The notes: generated by a model from the sequence alone, not told the origin. 64,000 nt of DNA from an uncultured Flavobacteriales bacterium (GCA_946479285.1 CAMLFH010000021.1:1-64000); one strand, 5' to 3'; counted from the stretch's first letter, positions 1-9,606 are shown. Numbers and translations: made by a program.

Positions 1-119
1 GTACGTACTTATTCCACTTTAACAAGGGTTTTCAACTTTTCTTTTTTGAAAAAAATTAAATCTGTCACTTAACATATTGATAATAGTCTGGTTATAGATC
101 GAAAAAAAATGAAAATTTT

Positions 120-713
120 TCAGTGTTGGAGATAGAGTTCTCTTAATTGCCTTATAATTGGCTGATTTGAATTCGGGAACCTATCTATTGTTTGGCTCTC
201 TTTTAAGATGTTCTCCAGTAAAAAAGGATTCAATAACACATATTTATCTTCCAAAATTTTCAATTCACCGGAATCATTTGCCTGATCAAAGACAATCATC
301 ATTCCTTTTAGGGATCTATAGCCTTCATTATATACAGACAATATCTGGCATAACGCGTAAGCCAGTATTTCATCAACATTCAATTCCTCTCTGGTTGTAT
401 CGTCAAACTGTAAATTGGAAAGCAGCTTGCCCATTCTTTTTTCCAGGACTTTCTTTTCTCCATTCGACATTCTCCCATATATAGGACTCACCTCATTGAG
501 GTAGTGACGGTGATTCACGTTGAATTTTACTGCATCCAAAGAGAGCTTTTCTTTTAATGCTCTTCTTAACCAGATGCGTAATGAGATTGTCGTTAAAAGA
601 ATCAGAATCACTCCGGCCATTTTTGCAGGAACAATCAGTCCGTTCTGCATAAACAAAGGAACGGCGATCAGTAAAAGAACTATTGGAATTAAAAGTGCTA
701 GAAAACGTTTCAT
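120..713 (-). CDS. Small two-helix membrane protein resembling the N-terminal part of MtfA-type peptidases
   Basis: A 197-residue protein of uncertain function. Two hydrophobic segments (about residues 4-22 and 28-50) anchor it in the membrane and a soluble domain follows. Residues 80-145 contain a run (MSNGEKKVLEKRMGKLL, then a Leu/Asp segment, an Ala/Cys helix and GYRSLKGMMIVFDQ) that recalls the start of MtfA/M90 zinc peptidases, where a helical front part precedes an HExxH site. No HExxH is present and the protein ends about 50 residues later, so it would not be a peptidase. It lies 16 bp downstream of a POT transporter on the same strand, so it is probably the last gene of that operon. 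An AT-only inverted repeat and T-run just after the stop could end transcription weakly. The family assignment is my pattern recognition and is tentative; that the ORF is real is likely. Confidence 0.6.
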   Translation of the reverse strand: MKRFLALLIPIVLLLIAVPLFMQNGLIVPAKMAGVILILLTTISLRIWLRRALKEKLSLDAVKFNVNHRHYLNEVSPIYGRMSNGEKKVLEKRMGKLLSNLQFDDTTREELNVDEILAYALCQILSVYNEGYRSLKGMMIVFDQANDSGELKILEDKYVLLNPFLLENILKESQTIDRFPNSNQPIIRQLRELYLQH

Positions 714-729
714 ACTTTATATATATAAC

Positions 730-2388
730 CTATTTATTCTGCTCTCTAAAAACTTTCAGCAACCAGGGAAGAAGCACGATCAAAATCAATGTTGCTCCCA
801 TCATCAAGTAGAAGTTCAACATAAAGAAAGAAGGCTTATCATCATAATCATCCCACAAGGATGCAAGAACTCCGCTTAATTTATTTCCAATAGACGTTGA
901 AATGAACCAGGCTCCCATCAGTAAAGCTGTCAATCTTGCCGGTGCTAATTTTGAAACCATGGATAGTCCGATCGGTGATAAACACAATTCTCCAACTGTA
1001 ATAACGCCATACGCTCCAAAAAACCACCAAAGGCTCGATTTGATTTCTCCATTTCCGGATGCATTCGCGGCAGCAACCATTACCAAACAAGAAAGACCGG
1101 TAATGAATAATCCCAGCGTCATCTTAACCGGAATGGATGGTTCCATTTTGCGCCGTCTTAAAAAACGGAATATTGCAACGATTAAAGGTGTGAGCACAAT
1201 CACCCAAAACGGATTCACCGATTGAAAGATGTTAGTATTGAAAACAACCACTTGATCTCCTTCTTTCAATTGTGGAGCTTTTTCGTAGTTTTTGAAGTAA
1301 GCCGGATATTGAACAGCTGTTTCCTCTCCCACTTTCCTAAAATGTTTATCCAAAACGGGAGTTGCCTCTGCAGACTTGACATAATCTATCTTATCTGCGA
1401 GATACATATTCTTCAACCCATTTTTTGTATAATCAGGAACATCGCGATTTGTGTAATTGTTCGCCCACGTATTCAAAACGGTTCCATTCTGTTTGAAAAT
1501 TGCCCAAAAAGGAATAACAGCCAAACATACCACAAGGATTGCGCTCACTACTCTGCGTTCATGCTTCGGAGCGGTAAACAAAACATATCCAAAAAAGAAG
1601 ATTACAGGAATGCATGCAAACAGGAATGCATCCGTTACATCATCTTTCACCAGGTACGAATGATCCGGATTTGTAATAGGAGTTCCGTTGATATAATATC
1701 CAATAAACGCAAATATTACAGCTGGAACAACAACAATCGCCAAATCAATCCACCACGGTTTTTCTCCCGGTACAGCAACTTTCTTTACATCCCCGTCTTT
1801 ATAATGTTTATTTCCTGAAAGAAATACCAGTACCCCAACGAACATTCCAACTCCGGCGCCAACAAATGCTACGGAATATCCATACTTATTAATAAGGAAA
1901 GCTGAAACGATGTTACAAACAAAAGCTCCGATATTGATTCCCATGTAAAAGATGTTGTAGCCTTCGTCTTTTTGATCCCTGTATTCATCCGTATTATAGA
2001 GATTACCTAAAAGTGTTGAGATATTGGGCTTAAACAATCCGTTTCCCAGAATCACCAAAACCATTCCGGAATACAACATGGCATAAGTATGTACTCCCAT
2101 CATGCAATATCCAATCCCCATCAAAATTCCTCCGAGAACAATTGGTACCCGATATCCTAAAACACGATCGGCCAGTAAACCACCAATAAATGGAGTGAAG
2201 AACACCAAAGCGATAAACGTTCCGTACAAACTTGCGGATTCTGCTTCCGACATTTCAAATCCGTACTTCGTTTTTGCATCCTTGAGATACAAAGTGAAAA
2301 TTCCGATCATTAAATAATAACCGAAGCGTTCCCACATTTCTGATAAGAACAAAAAAGGAAGTGCTTTTGGATGTTTACGTTGTTTCAT
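730..2388 (-). CDS. POT/PTR-family proton-dependent oligopeptide transporter (paralogue 1)
   Basis: A 552-residue inner-membrane carrier of the major facilitator type that imports di- and tripeptides with protons. The proton-coupling motif ExxERFxYY is seen as E17-M-W-E20-R21-F22-G-Y-Y, the PTR2 signature FYMGINIG is at 147-154, GNGLFKPNIS at 115-124, and a GELCLSPIGLS segment lies in the C-terminal half. Helices are spread over the whole length, and an extracytoplasmic loop of roughly 80 residues lies in the middle. It starts 19 bp after the end of the next transporter upstream (stop at 2408) and is followed after 16 bp by the small membrane protein, so the three are probably co-transcribed. 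This copy has GYYLMIG after ERF where the other two have FYGMRA. Substrate specificity cannot be read from the sequence. Confidence 0.95.
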   Translation of the reverse strand: MKQRKHPKALPFLFLSEMWERFGYYLMIGIFTLYLKDAKTKYGFEMSEAESASLYGTFIALVFFTPFIGGLLADRVLGYRVPIVLGGILMGIGYCMMGVHTYAMLYSGMVLVILGNGLFKPNISTLLGNLYNTDEYRDQKDEGYNIFYMGINIGAFVCNIVSAFLINKYGYSVAFVGAGVGMFVGVLVFLSGNKHYKDGDVKKVAVPGEKPWWIDLAIVVVPAVIFAFIGYYINGTPITNPDHSYLVKDDVTDAFLFACIPVIFFFGYVLFTAPKHERRVVSAILVVCLAVIPFWAIFKQNGTVLNTWANNYTNRDVPDYTKNGLKNMYLADKIDYVKSAEATPVLDKHFRKVGEETAVQYPAYFKNYEKAPQLKEGDQVVVFNTNIFQSVNPFWVIVLTPLIVAIFRFLRRRKMEPSIPVKMTLGLFITGLSCLVMVAAANASGNGEIKSSLWWFFGAYGVITVGELCLSPIGLSMVSKLAPARLTALLMGAWFISTSIGNKLSGVLASLWDDYDDKPSFFMLNFYLMMGATLILIVLLPWLLKVFREQNK

Positions 2389-2407
2389 TGATGTTTACTT
2401 AATTCTA

Positions 2408-4129
2408 TTATTTTACGCCACCCATCTTTTTCTTCAGGATCGGTGAGATCAGGATTAGTACAACTCCCGAAATGATTGAAATGATACCGATAGTTTGATA
2501 TCCTTCTGTGTATTGCATTAATTTCTGGGTATTAGTCAGGTTTTCATCGGTTCCGCTTCCGGAGGCCAATGCCGCACCGATTAATCCTGCCCCATATTGT
2601 CCATAGGCACTCGCCAGGAACCAGGTTCCCATCATCATCCCCGTCAATCGTTTTGGAGAAAGTTTTGTAATCATGGATAATCCGATTGGTGACAAACATA
2701 ATTCTCCCAAACTAACTACTAAGTATGCAAAAACGAAGATCCATAACGGAGTTAGTCCATTTGAATCCGCGGAAAACCTACTGGATGCAAAGATCAGGAA
2801 CCCTAATCCCAGAATGGCGAATCCTAAACCGAATTTCACACTGGTATTTGGCTCCGCTTTTCTTTTACTCAGCCAAACCCATAAAAATCCAACCAGCGGA
2901 GCTAATAATACCACCCAAAGTGAATTTAGTGAATTATTCACCGAAGTCATATTCAACCCATGGTTGGAAACATTTCCAACTGCAAAATAGTTCAATGATC
3001 CTCCTCCCTGCTCAAAGAACGACCAAAACAATGCTGAAAAGATAATGAGTACAACTGCAACCAATAATTTCCCAAATTCCTCCTTCTTCACTTTCGTAAG
3101 GATATAAACCAGGTATCCCAAAATGACAGCCGCGAGAACGATCATGAATAAATCACTGAATTGAACCAAATACGGAGCCAGCTTACCGGTTTCCAATTTA
3201 ACAGGCCCCATCAAAAAAGTAAAATCTATATCAAACGGATAATAAACCATTAGGAAGAAGAATGGAATCATTGCCAGTGAAGCCAGGTAAACCGTTAAGT
3301 TCTTTGACAATCCAAGTGCATTCTTTTCAACCAGCTTTTCAGGGAATGGCGGCTGCCCGATCGGACCCAATGATTTCTGTGTTTTTAGAAACAAGCCCAA
3401 GCCCAATAACATGCACACTCCTGCCAAACCAAATCCAAGTGACCAGCTGATGGATGTTCCGATGTAAGCAATGGTCAATCCGCTCAAAAGCGCTCCGATG
3501 TTGATGCCCGAATAAAACAAAGAGAATCCCGAATCTCTTCTGGAATCATTGTCGTGATAAAGGTCTCCCACCATCGTAGAAATATTCGGTTTGAAAAATC
3601 CGTTCCCCACAATCAGAATACTGACTCCGAGGTAAAAGGTAAATGCTCCGGGCACTGCCATCAGGAAGGTTCCTATAGCCATCAAAATACCTCCCCAAAA
3701 AACGGATTTCCTGAATCCGAAGATTTTATCGGCAAACATACCGCCAACAAAAGCCATCGCATAAATGAAAGCCTGGATCAATCCGTATTGTTTGCTGGAA
3801 GAACTTTCAGCACGATCACGATCTTTCTGATGAGATGTTTCAATATAGTATCTCGGATGGTCTTGAGTTAATTCCTCTTTATTTTTCTCTAAAAATTCTA
3901 TTTTCTTGGCCTCAATCTGATCTTTCGGGATAGGGTTATAATCACCGGTTAAGATCAGGTGAGAAATGTACAAGGCTAAAAGTGCCCGCATTCCGTAGAA
4001 TGTGAAACGCTCCCACATTTCAACCAGGAAAAGATACCACAACTGCTTTGGGTATTTGCCTTTGAAATTTCTAATATTTTCTAATGCAGCTGCATCCGAT
4101 GGATTCAGGTCTTTTACTTCCAAACTCAT
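2408..4129 (-). CDS. POT/PTR-family proton-dependent oligopeptide transporter (paralogue 2)
   Basis: A 573-residue di/tripeptide:proton symporter. I place the start at the ATG reading MSLEVKDLNP (complement of 4127-4129); the frame stays open 23 codons further upstream, but that extension (MCHIFHQSSN...) is not typical and runs toward the terminator of the preceding gene. ExxERF is at residues 37-42 (EMWERF), followed by TFYGMRALLALY; FYSGINIGALL and GELCLSPIGLS are also present. Between helices 1 and 2 there is an unusually long charged loop (about residues 60-115, rich in Lys, Glu, Asp) that is far shorter in the other two copies. An intrinsic terminator just upstream (4197-4230) separates it from the third paralogue, so it probably has its own promoter and leads an operon with paralogue 1 and the small membrane protein. 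Confidence 0.95.
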   Translation of the reverse strand: MSLEVKDLNPSDAAALENIRNFKGKYPKQLWYLFLVEMWERFTFYGMRALLALYISHLILTGDYNPIPKDQIEAKKIEFLEKNKEELTQDHPRYYIETSHQKDRDRAESSSSKQYGLIQAFIYAMAFVGGMFADKIFGFRKSVFWGGILMAIGTFLMAVPGAFTFYLGVSILIVGNGFFKPNISTMVGDLYHDNDSRRDSGFSLFYSGINIGALLSGLTIAYIGTSISWSLGFGLAGVCMLLGLGLFLKTQKSLGPIGQPPFPEKLVEKNALGLSKNLTVYLASLAMIPFFFLMVYYPFDIDFTFLMGPVKLETGKLAPYLVQFSDLFMIVLAAVILGYLVYILTKVKKEEFGKLLVAVVLIIFSALFWSFFEQGGGSLNYFAVGNVSNHGLNMTSVNNSLNSLWVVLLAPLVGFLWVWLSKRKAEPNTSVKFGLGFAILGLGFLIFASSRFSADSNGLTPLWIFVFAYLVVSLGELCLSPIGLSMITKLSPKRLTGMMMGTWFLASAYGQYGAGLIGAALASGSGTDENLTNTQKLMQYTEGYQTIGIISIISGVVLILISPILKKKMGGVK

Positions 4130-4196
4130 AACTCTATCTGTTAAGGAATCGTAAAAATGATAAATTAAATTGGATGATTGGTGAAATATATGGCAC

Positions 4197-4230
4197 AAAA
4201 AAATCCCTCACAGTATTTGCGAGGGATTTT
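4197..4230 (-). terminator. Intrinsic terminator of the third POT gene
   Basis: Arms at 4201-4209 and 4221-4229 (AAATCCCTC with GAGGGATTT) form a 9-bp stem with an 11-base loop. Read on the minus strand the stem is followed by seven T. It lies 21 bp after the stop at 4251 and closes that gene before the next transporter begins. Confidence 0.85.
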
Positions 4231-4250
4231 CTAAAGATCGTTCTATCTTA

Positions 4251-6149
4251 TTAACGCACGCCGTGCATCATTTTCTTTAAGAATGGAGTAATTGCGAACA
4301 AAATAATGGATGCAATACCACACAATACGACGAATACCATGAAGAAATCAAATAGACCTTTGATGGTGAATCCTGCAAATGTTGGATACTTGACAGTAAT
4401 GATCTCATTTTCCTGGATCGCTTTGAATTCAGCAGCAGTAAATGTGGTGTCTGAGGCCTGGTACTTATTTACAAATGGAATGTTCTTTTTTGCAGCTACT
4501 TCCTGTTCCGTTTTCATTTCAGCAGTTGCTTTCACCTTTTTGCTGACATCCAACTTGTTTTCTTTCGCTTTGGCATTATCTATACTTGCAATGTTCAATT
4601 TCGCAAGTATGTACAATTCTTCTCCTGTTGCTTCTTTTTTATTCTCCAGAATTGATTTCAAATCAATATTTACTTCCTGGGCAGTCTGGTATTTATCTCC
4701 TGTTGGAGGCAAAATAGATCCCAATGAACCGGACAATGCATATCCCGCCGCGTTCGACAAGAAGAAAACTCCGTATAACAAGGATGCGAAACGTTTTGGT
4801 GATAATTTACCAACCAATGACAAACCGATCGGTGATAAACACAACTCTCCTACTGTTTGAATGAAATACAATAAAACCAACCATTTAACCATCAACATTT
4901 CTGTGTTGCCTAAACCGTCCACATTGTGTGCAATGATAAAATAACTCAATGCAATCAACAATAAACCGATTGCCTGTTTTGCAGGAGAGATGGGCTCTCT
5001 TCCTTTTGATCTCAATTTATCCCAAAGCATACTGAAAGGAATAGCAAGGATTACCACAAACAAACCGTTGAAAATCTGCACCATGGATGCCGGCATTTCC
5101 CAGCCAAAAATATGGCGGTCAGTTTGATTACTGGCAATGAAAGTTAATGAAGATCCCGCCTGCTCAAATGCTGCCCAAAAGAAGATTACGAAAAACGAAA
5201 TAATGTAGATGACATAAATACGCTGACGTTCAATTTTGGTCAATGTTTTATCCGAAATGATTAATCCCGCAAGCGTTAAACCACTGGAGTAAATAATTGG
5301 ATAAATGATTGTTGTGATAAAGTTGTCTCCTGCAAGGAAGTAACGGAAAAAGAAGAATAGACCCGTAAACGCTACTAAAGACATAATCAAAGACATTGCT
5401 GTGAATTTCGGTTTCTGAATTTCCTCTCCTTCACTATCCAGTAAATCTGCTTTCGATGGAACAGCTCCAAGCGGTTTTCCATCCGGCGTAACTACATACT
5501 TGTTTTTCAAAAATGCAAACAAAACGGTTCCCAAAACCATTGCAATACCTGCAGCAAGGAATCCCCATTTGAAAGCATATATATCCTGAACTCCTCCAAT
5601 TTTAACATCTCCGATCATCGGACATAAAAACTGGCTCAACAACGCTCCGATGTTAATTCCCATGTAGAAAATGGTGAATGCTGAATCCAGTTTACTCTTC
5701 TCGTGTTTCGGGTATAAACTTCCAACCATGGAAGAAATGTTCGGTTTAAAGAATCCATTTCCAAAAATGATGATTCCCAATGCACTCCACATCAATGTAG
5801 TTGCCAATCCTAAATTTGTAGAGAAAACGCTGGCGCTCAGGAACAACAACAATTGTCCGATTGCCATCATTGCTCCACCCAGCATGATACAATTCCTGTT
5901 TCCGAAGAAACGATCGGAAATGAATCCTCCCAACATTGGAGTTAAGTAACACAATCCAAGAAAACCACCATAAATCAGGGCCGCATCGGACTCATTCATT
6001 CTTAGTGAATTGATCATGAAAAGGGTCAGAATGGCACGCATTCCGTAGAAGTTGAAACGTTCCCACATTTCAGTTCCAAATAATACCCACAATCCTTTAG
6101 GATGTCCTTTTTTTGCTTCTGTTTGATCAATAGTATCTGTGATTTCCAT
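4251..6149 (-). CDS. POT/PTR-family proton-dependent oligopeptide transporter (paralogue 3, with long C-terminal loop)
   Basis: A 632-residue peptide:proton symporter, longer than its two neighbours. EMWERF is at residues 27-32, followed by NFYGMRAILTLF; FYMGINIGALLS and GELCLSPIGLS are intact. The extra length comes mostly from a hydrophilic, Lys/Glu/Ala-rich segment of about 110 residues (roughly 485-595) inserted before the last hydrophobic helix. Similar loops occur in other Bacteroidota POT proteins, but its role is unknown to me. A strong terminator follows the gene, so it is probably a single transcription unit. It is divergent from the TatD-like gene, the two starts being 92 bp apart. 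Confidence 0.95.
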   Translation of the reverse strand: MEITDTIDQTEAKKGHPKGLWVLFGTEMWERFNFYGMRAILTLFMINSLRMNESDAALIYGGFLGLCYLTPMLGGFISDRFFGNRNCIMLGGAMMAIGQLLLFLSASVFSTNLGLATTLMWSALGIIIFGNGFFKPNISSMVGSLYPKHEKSKLDSAFTIFYMGINIGALLSQFLCPMIGDVKIGGVQDIYAFKWGFLAAGIAMVLGTVLFAFLKNKYVVTPDGKPLGAVPSKADLLDSEGEEIQKPKFTAMSLIMSLVAFTGLFFFFRYFLAGDNFITTIIYPIIYSSGLTLAGLIISDKTLTKIERQRIYVIYIISFFVIFFWAAFEQAGSSLTFIASNQTDRHIFGWEMPASMVQIFNGLFVVILAIPFSMLWDKLRSKGREPISPAKQAIGLLLIALSYFIIAHNVDGLGNTEMLMVKWLVLLYFIQTVGELCLSPIGLSLVGKLSPKRFASLLYGVFFLSNAAGYALSGSLGSILPPTGDKYQTAQEVNIDLKSILENKKEATGEELYILAKLNIASIDNAKAKENKLDVSKKVKATAEMKTEQEVAAKKNIPFVNKYQASDTTFTAAEFKAIQENEIITVKYPTFAGFTIKGLFDFFMVFVVLCGIASIILFAITPFLKKMMHGVR

Positions 6150-6241
6150 ATTTCGATTTAATTTTTTAGCGTCGTGAAAATAGATAAAAATTGGTTGATT
6201 GGTTCAGATTGTTTTAATTTTAACTATTCGTTCAATGCTTC

Positions 6242-6892
6242 ATGTCTGATTTAGAGAACCTTTTCGACGCACACACACATCATTTCGATACCAAAAATCG
6301 AAGCGTTGTGCAATTGACCAAAATTCCGGAAGAAAATTTCCCACCCTGTTTTTCTTATGGAATTCATCCGAAACAAGATTCGTTTGATTTCCATGAAATC
6401 GAACAGATTTGCCAACAGCTGAACCAAAACAAAGGCTTCCTGGCAATCGGGGAAATTGGTCTCGATAACCGGTATGATTCACTGGAAAAGCAGGAAGAGT
6501 TGTACGTGTTTCAATTGAAAATTGCCGCCAAACTTGATAAACCTGTTATTCTGCATTGTGTCAATTCCTGGGATCGCTGCCGGTTCCTGCATGAAAAACA
6601 CGCTCCAAATACCACGCTTATTTACCATGGCTTCAACAAGGCTTCCATCGTCGAGCAAGTTCTGAACTATCCAAAAAGCAAGATCAGTATTGGTGAATCG
6701 CTTGTAACCAATCAAAAACTTCAAAATGCATTGCTCCAAGTCCCTTTGGAACGCTTATTCCTGGAAACGGATATGGGTTCGGGCATGCTGATTGATACTT
6801 ACCGAATGACAGCTGAGATAAAATCCATATCTTTGCACGCCTTAACCGAACAACTAAACCAAAACGCAAAAAGAATTTTTAACTATGAGTAA
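6242..6892 (+). CDS. TatD-family metal-dependent hydrolase (probable DNase)
   Basis: A 216-residue TIM-barrel metal hydrolase, somewhat shorter than classic TatD (about 260). Metal ligands expected for the family are visible: H11 and H13 (DAHTHH), E71 in GEIGLD, H105 in PVILHCVNSW, H129 in IYHGF and D177 in LETDMG. TatD proteins are 3'-5' exonucleases acting on DNA or RNA in the cytoplasm. The barrel is trimmed mainly near the N-terminus, as in many Bacteroidota homologues. The stop codon overlaps the start of tcdA by 8 bp, so the two are translationally coupled. Family assignment is firm; the physiological substrate is not known from sequence. Confidence 0.92.
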   Translation: MSDLENLFDAHTHHFDTKNRSVVQLTKIPEENFPPCFSYGIHPKQDSFDFHEIEQICQQLNQNKGFLAIGEIGLDNRYDSLEKQEELYVFQLKIAAKLDKPVILHCVNSWDRCRFLHEKHAPNTTLIYHGFNKASIVEQVLNYPKSKISIGESLVTNQKLQNALLQVPLERLFLETDMGSGMLIDTYRMTAEIKSISLHALTEQLNQNAKRIFNYE

Positions 6893-7622
6893 GTGGTTGG
6901 AGCGTACAGAGTTGATTCTTGGACCAACGGAAATGGACCGTTTGAAATCTGCTCATGTACTCATTGTGGGACTAGGCGGAATCGGATCTTTTGCAGGTGA
7001 ATTTATTGCTCGTGCAGGAGTCGGTACCATGACCATCGTGGATGGCGATGCCTTTGATATTACCAATAAAAACAGACAGCTCACAGCGCTTGATTCTACC
7101 ATCGGGAAAAATAAAGCGGTTGTATTGGCTGAACGTATCAAGGACATCAATCCGGATATTAACCTGAACATTGTACAGGAATTTGTTACTCCGGAACGTG
7201 CGTGGGAATTGTTGGATCAATACAAACCCAATTATGTCATGGATTGTATTGACAGCGTTACGCCGAAATTAGAATGGATCATTGCATGCAAAAGCCGGAA
7301 AATCAAAATTATTACTCATTTGGGAGCAGGAGGAAAAATTGATCCGTCCCGCGTTCAAGTTGCCAAACTTCCCAGCAGTCACAACTGTAAGTTAGGAGCA
7401 CATATCAAGAAAAGACTCAAGAAAAAAGGCGTTGGCTTTGAAAAGATCAAATGTGTTTATTCATCCGAATTGCAACTAAAAGATTCTTTGAAAATGACCG
7501 ATGGATCTAATTATAAACGTTCATTCTACGGGACTGTCAGCTACATGCCGGCTTTATTCGGATTATTGGGAGCAGCAGAAGTAATTCGCTATCTGACCAA
7601 AAAAGATGAGCATTCAAACTAG
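6885..7622 (+). CDS. tcdA: tRNA threonylcarbamoyladenosine dehydratase (TcdA/CsdL)
   Basis: A 245-residue member of the E1/ThiF/MoeB superfamily that uses ATP to cyclise t6A at position 37 of ANN-decoding tRNAs into the cyclic form ct6A. The nucleotide-binding loop GLGGIGS is at residues 29-35, preceded by HVLIVG and followed by IVDGDAFDITNKNRQ (53-65) and a conserved Lys near 75. The C-terminal segment KCVYSSE and the stretch SYMPALFGLLGAAEVIRYL are typical of TcdA rather than of MoeB or ThiF, which also carry zinc-binding cysteine pairs absent here. The start ATG lies inside the end of the TatD gene. No cysteine desulfurase or CsdE neighbour is present, which is normal outside enterobacteria. 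Confidence 0.93.
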   Translation: MSKWLERTELILGPTEMDRLKSAHVLIVGLGGIGSFAGEFIARAGVGTMTIVDGDAFDITNKNRQLTALDSTIGKNKAVVLAERIKDINPDINLNIVQEFVTPERAWELLDQYKPNYVMDCIDSVTPKLEWIIACKSRKIKIITHLGAGGKIDPSRVQVAKLPSSHNCKLGAHIKKRLKKKGVGFEKIKCVYSSELQLKDSLKMTDGSNYKRSFYGTVSYMPALFGLLGAAEVIRYLTKKDEHSN

Positions 7623-7670
7623 GATGAAATTCAAAGAAAAAAGTATATTCGCGTACCTCAAACTGAAAAA

Positions 7671-9590
7671 ATGAAATTAAATTGCCTGTTCAGCATTGCT
7701 GCACTTACACTTTTTATGTCTAGTTGTGGAAACGATGCAGAGCCTTTAAATAAAGACAAATCGATCAACGGGGTTGTTGCCGGTCACGATGCACATTCCT
7801 ATTCCAATACCGATGAGATTCGCACTAAACACCTGGATTTGGAGCTGGATGTAGACTTTGAGAAAAAGACTATTTACGGGGTTGCGCGTCATCAAATGGA
7901 GCGACTGAAAGATACCGACACAGCAGTTTTCGATATCAACGGACCTGAAATCCAAAAAGTGACTTTGGGAAAAAAAGGACAGGAAAAAGAAACGGATTTC
8001 ATTATCGGTTCCATGCAGGAATTTATCGGTCAGCCTTTGAGTATTAAAATCGACAAGAACACCGAATACATCAATATCTATTACAAGACGACAGAAAATG
8101 CGGGTGCTTTGGATTGGATGGACCCCGAATTGACAGAAGGAAAAGAACATCCTTATTTATATACGCAAGGTCAGGCGATTTTAACACGTACCTGGATCCC
8201 CGTTCAGGGAACTCCGGCAAACCGAATTACTTACAGCGCAGATGTAACAGTTCCTTCCGAACTATTGGCTTTAATGAGCGCTTCAAACCCGAAGGAGAAA
8301 AACCCGGAAGGGAAATACCATTTCGAAATGAAACAGCCGATCCCGGTTTATTTGATTGCTTTAGCAGTTGGAAACCTGGAGTACAAAGCCCTGGGAGAGA
8401 ATTGTGGTGTTTATACGGAACCCGAAATGCTTGGTAAAGCCGTTTGGGAATTTAATGATCTTCCAAAAATGATCAGTGCCGCTGAAAGCCTTTATGGTCC
8501 TTACCAGTGGGAACAATACGATATCATCGTTCTTCCCTATTCTTTCCCCTTCGGAGGAATGGAAAATCCGCGCTTGACATTTGCTAATCCAACCTTGATT
8601 GCCGGCGACAGAAGTGCGGTTTCCGTAATTGCTCATGAATTAGCTCATTCCTGGTCAGGTAACCTCGTTACCAACGCAAGCTGGAATGACTTCTGGCTGA
8701 ATGAAGGGTTTACGGTTTATTTCGAGAACCGCATCATGGAAGAATTGTACGGAAAAGAAGTTGCAGACATGTTGGCTTTGATCGAATTCCAGGAGCTTCA
8801 GACAGAAATGGCTGAAATGGATGAGAAAGATACGCACTTAAAATTGCAGCTTTCAAAACGCAATCCGGATGACGGAATGACTTCGATTGCTTACGTAAAA
8901 GGTGCTTTCTTGTTGAAAACCCTGGAGCGTGATTTCGGAAGACAGCGCTTTGATACTTTCTTAAAAGGATATTTCAAAGATCACGCCTTCCAAACATTGA
9001 CAACGGAGCAATTCAAGGCTTACCTGGAGGAAAACCTGATCAACAAAACAGACATTCAATTCAATATTGATGAGTGGTTGTATAAACCGGGATTGCCTAA
9101 AAACTGCTATGCCGTAAGTTCTCCAAGATTTGAGAAAATCCAGGATCTGGCTCGTGAATTTGCCAACGGAAAAGATATTTTCAAAAAACCGGCTAAGAAA
9201 AAAGGGAAGAAACAAGTTCCTGCATTGAAACGTGATCAATACGTTCCACAGGAATGGCAGGCATTTATCCGTGCTTTACCTAAAAAAATGGATCCGGAAC
9301 GTTTGGCCCTGATTGATACAAAATTAGGTTTCCATAACTGGGGAAATGCGGAAGTTGCAACCGAATGGTACGTACTCGCAATTAATTCCAACTACACGGA
9401 AATCCGCCCGGATATCGAGAAGTTCGTTTCAAAAGTAGGACGTAGAAAATTCTTATTACCGATCTACACGACCATGAACAAAAACCCGCAAAGCAAGCAA
9501 TGGGGAATGGAGGTTTACAAACGATATAGAAACAATTATCACCCGGTTTCCATCATGACAATGGATGACCTGTTGGGGTATAAACCGTAA
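7671..9590 (+). CDS. M1-family metallo-aminopeptidase, leukotriene A4 hydrolase type, lipoprotein
   Basis: A 639-residue zinc aminopeptidase that removes N-terminal residues from peptides. The N-terminus is a lipoprotein signal with cysteine C19 (lipobox FMSSC), so the enzyme should be anchored on the periplasmic or outer face. The exopeptidase motif GGMENP is at 295-300, the zinc site H322-E-x-x-H326 (HELAHSW) with the third ligand E345 in WLNEGFTVYFE. The block from GGMENPRLTF to the zinc site is very close to leukotriene A4 hydrolase/aminopeptidase B, and the helical C-terminal domain of that subgroup follows. It may supply free amino acids from the peptides the POT transporters handle, but that link is inference from proximity. 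A strong hairpin terminator follows the gene. Confidence 0.95.
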   Translation: MKLNCLFSIAALTLFMSSCGNDAEPLNKDKSINGVVAGHDAHSYSNTDEIRTKHLDLELDVDFEKKTIYGVARHQMERLKDTDTAVFDINGPEIQKVTLGKKGQEKETDFIIGSMQEFIGQPLSIKIDKNTEYINIYYKTTENAGALDWMDPELTEGKEHPYLYTQGQAILTRTWIPVQGTPANRITYSADVTVPSELLALMSASNPKEKNPEGKYHFEMKQPIPVYLIALAVGNLEYKALGENCGVYTEPEMLGKAVWEFNDLPKMISAAESLYGPYQWEQYDIIVLPYSFPFGGMENPRLTFANPTLIAGDRSAVSVIAHELAHSWSGNLVTNASWNDFWLNEGFTVYFENRIMEELYGKEVADMLALIEFQELQTEMAEMDEKDTHLKLQLSKRNPDDGMTSIAYVKGAFLLKTLERDFGRQRFDTFLKGYFKDHAFQTLTTEQFKAYLEENLINKTDIQFNIDEWLYKPGLPKNCYAVSSPRFEKIQDLAREFANGKDIFKKPAKKKGKKQVPALKRDQYVPQEWQAFIRALPKKMDPERLALIDTKLGFHNWGNAEVATEWYVLAINSNYTEIRPDIEKFVSKVGRRKFLLPIYTTMNKNPQSKQWGMEVYKRYRNNYHPVSIMTMDDLLGYKP

Positions 9591-9606
9591 TTTTATAAAG
9601 ACATAA

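Noticed and set aside
1..119. Partial gene at the left edge
   Set aside because: The stretch is AT-rich with stops in all frames and no recognisable peptide; it is probably only the downstream region of the minus-strand gene.
4130..4198. N-terminal extension of the second POT protein
   Set aside because: It would begin in the terminator of the preceding gene and adds a non-typical stretch before MSLEVKDLNP.
730..6149. The three POT genes as a recent duplication or assembly artefact
   Set aside because: Their sequences differ widely outside the family motifs and each has its own inserts, so they are old paralogues.
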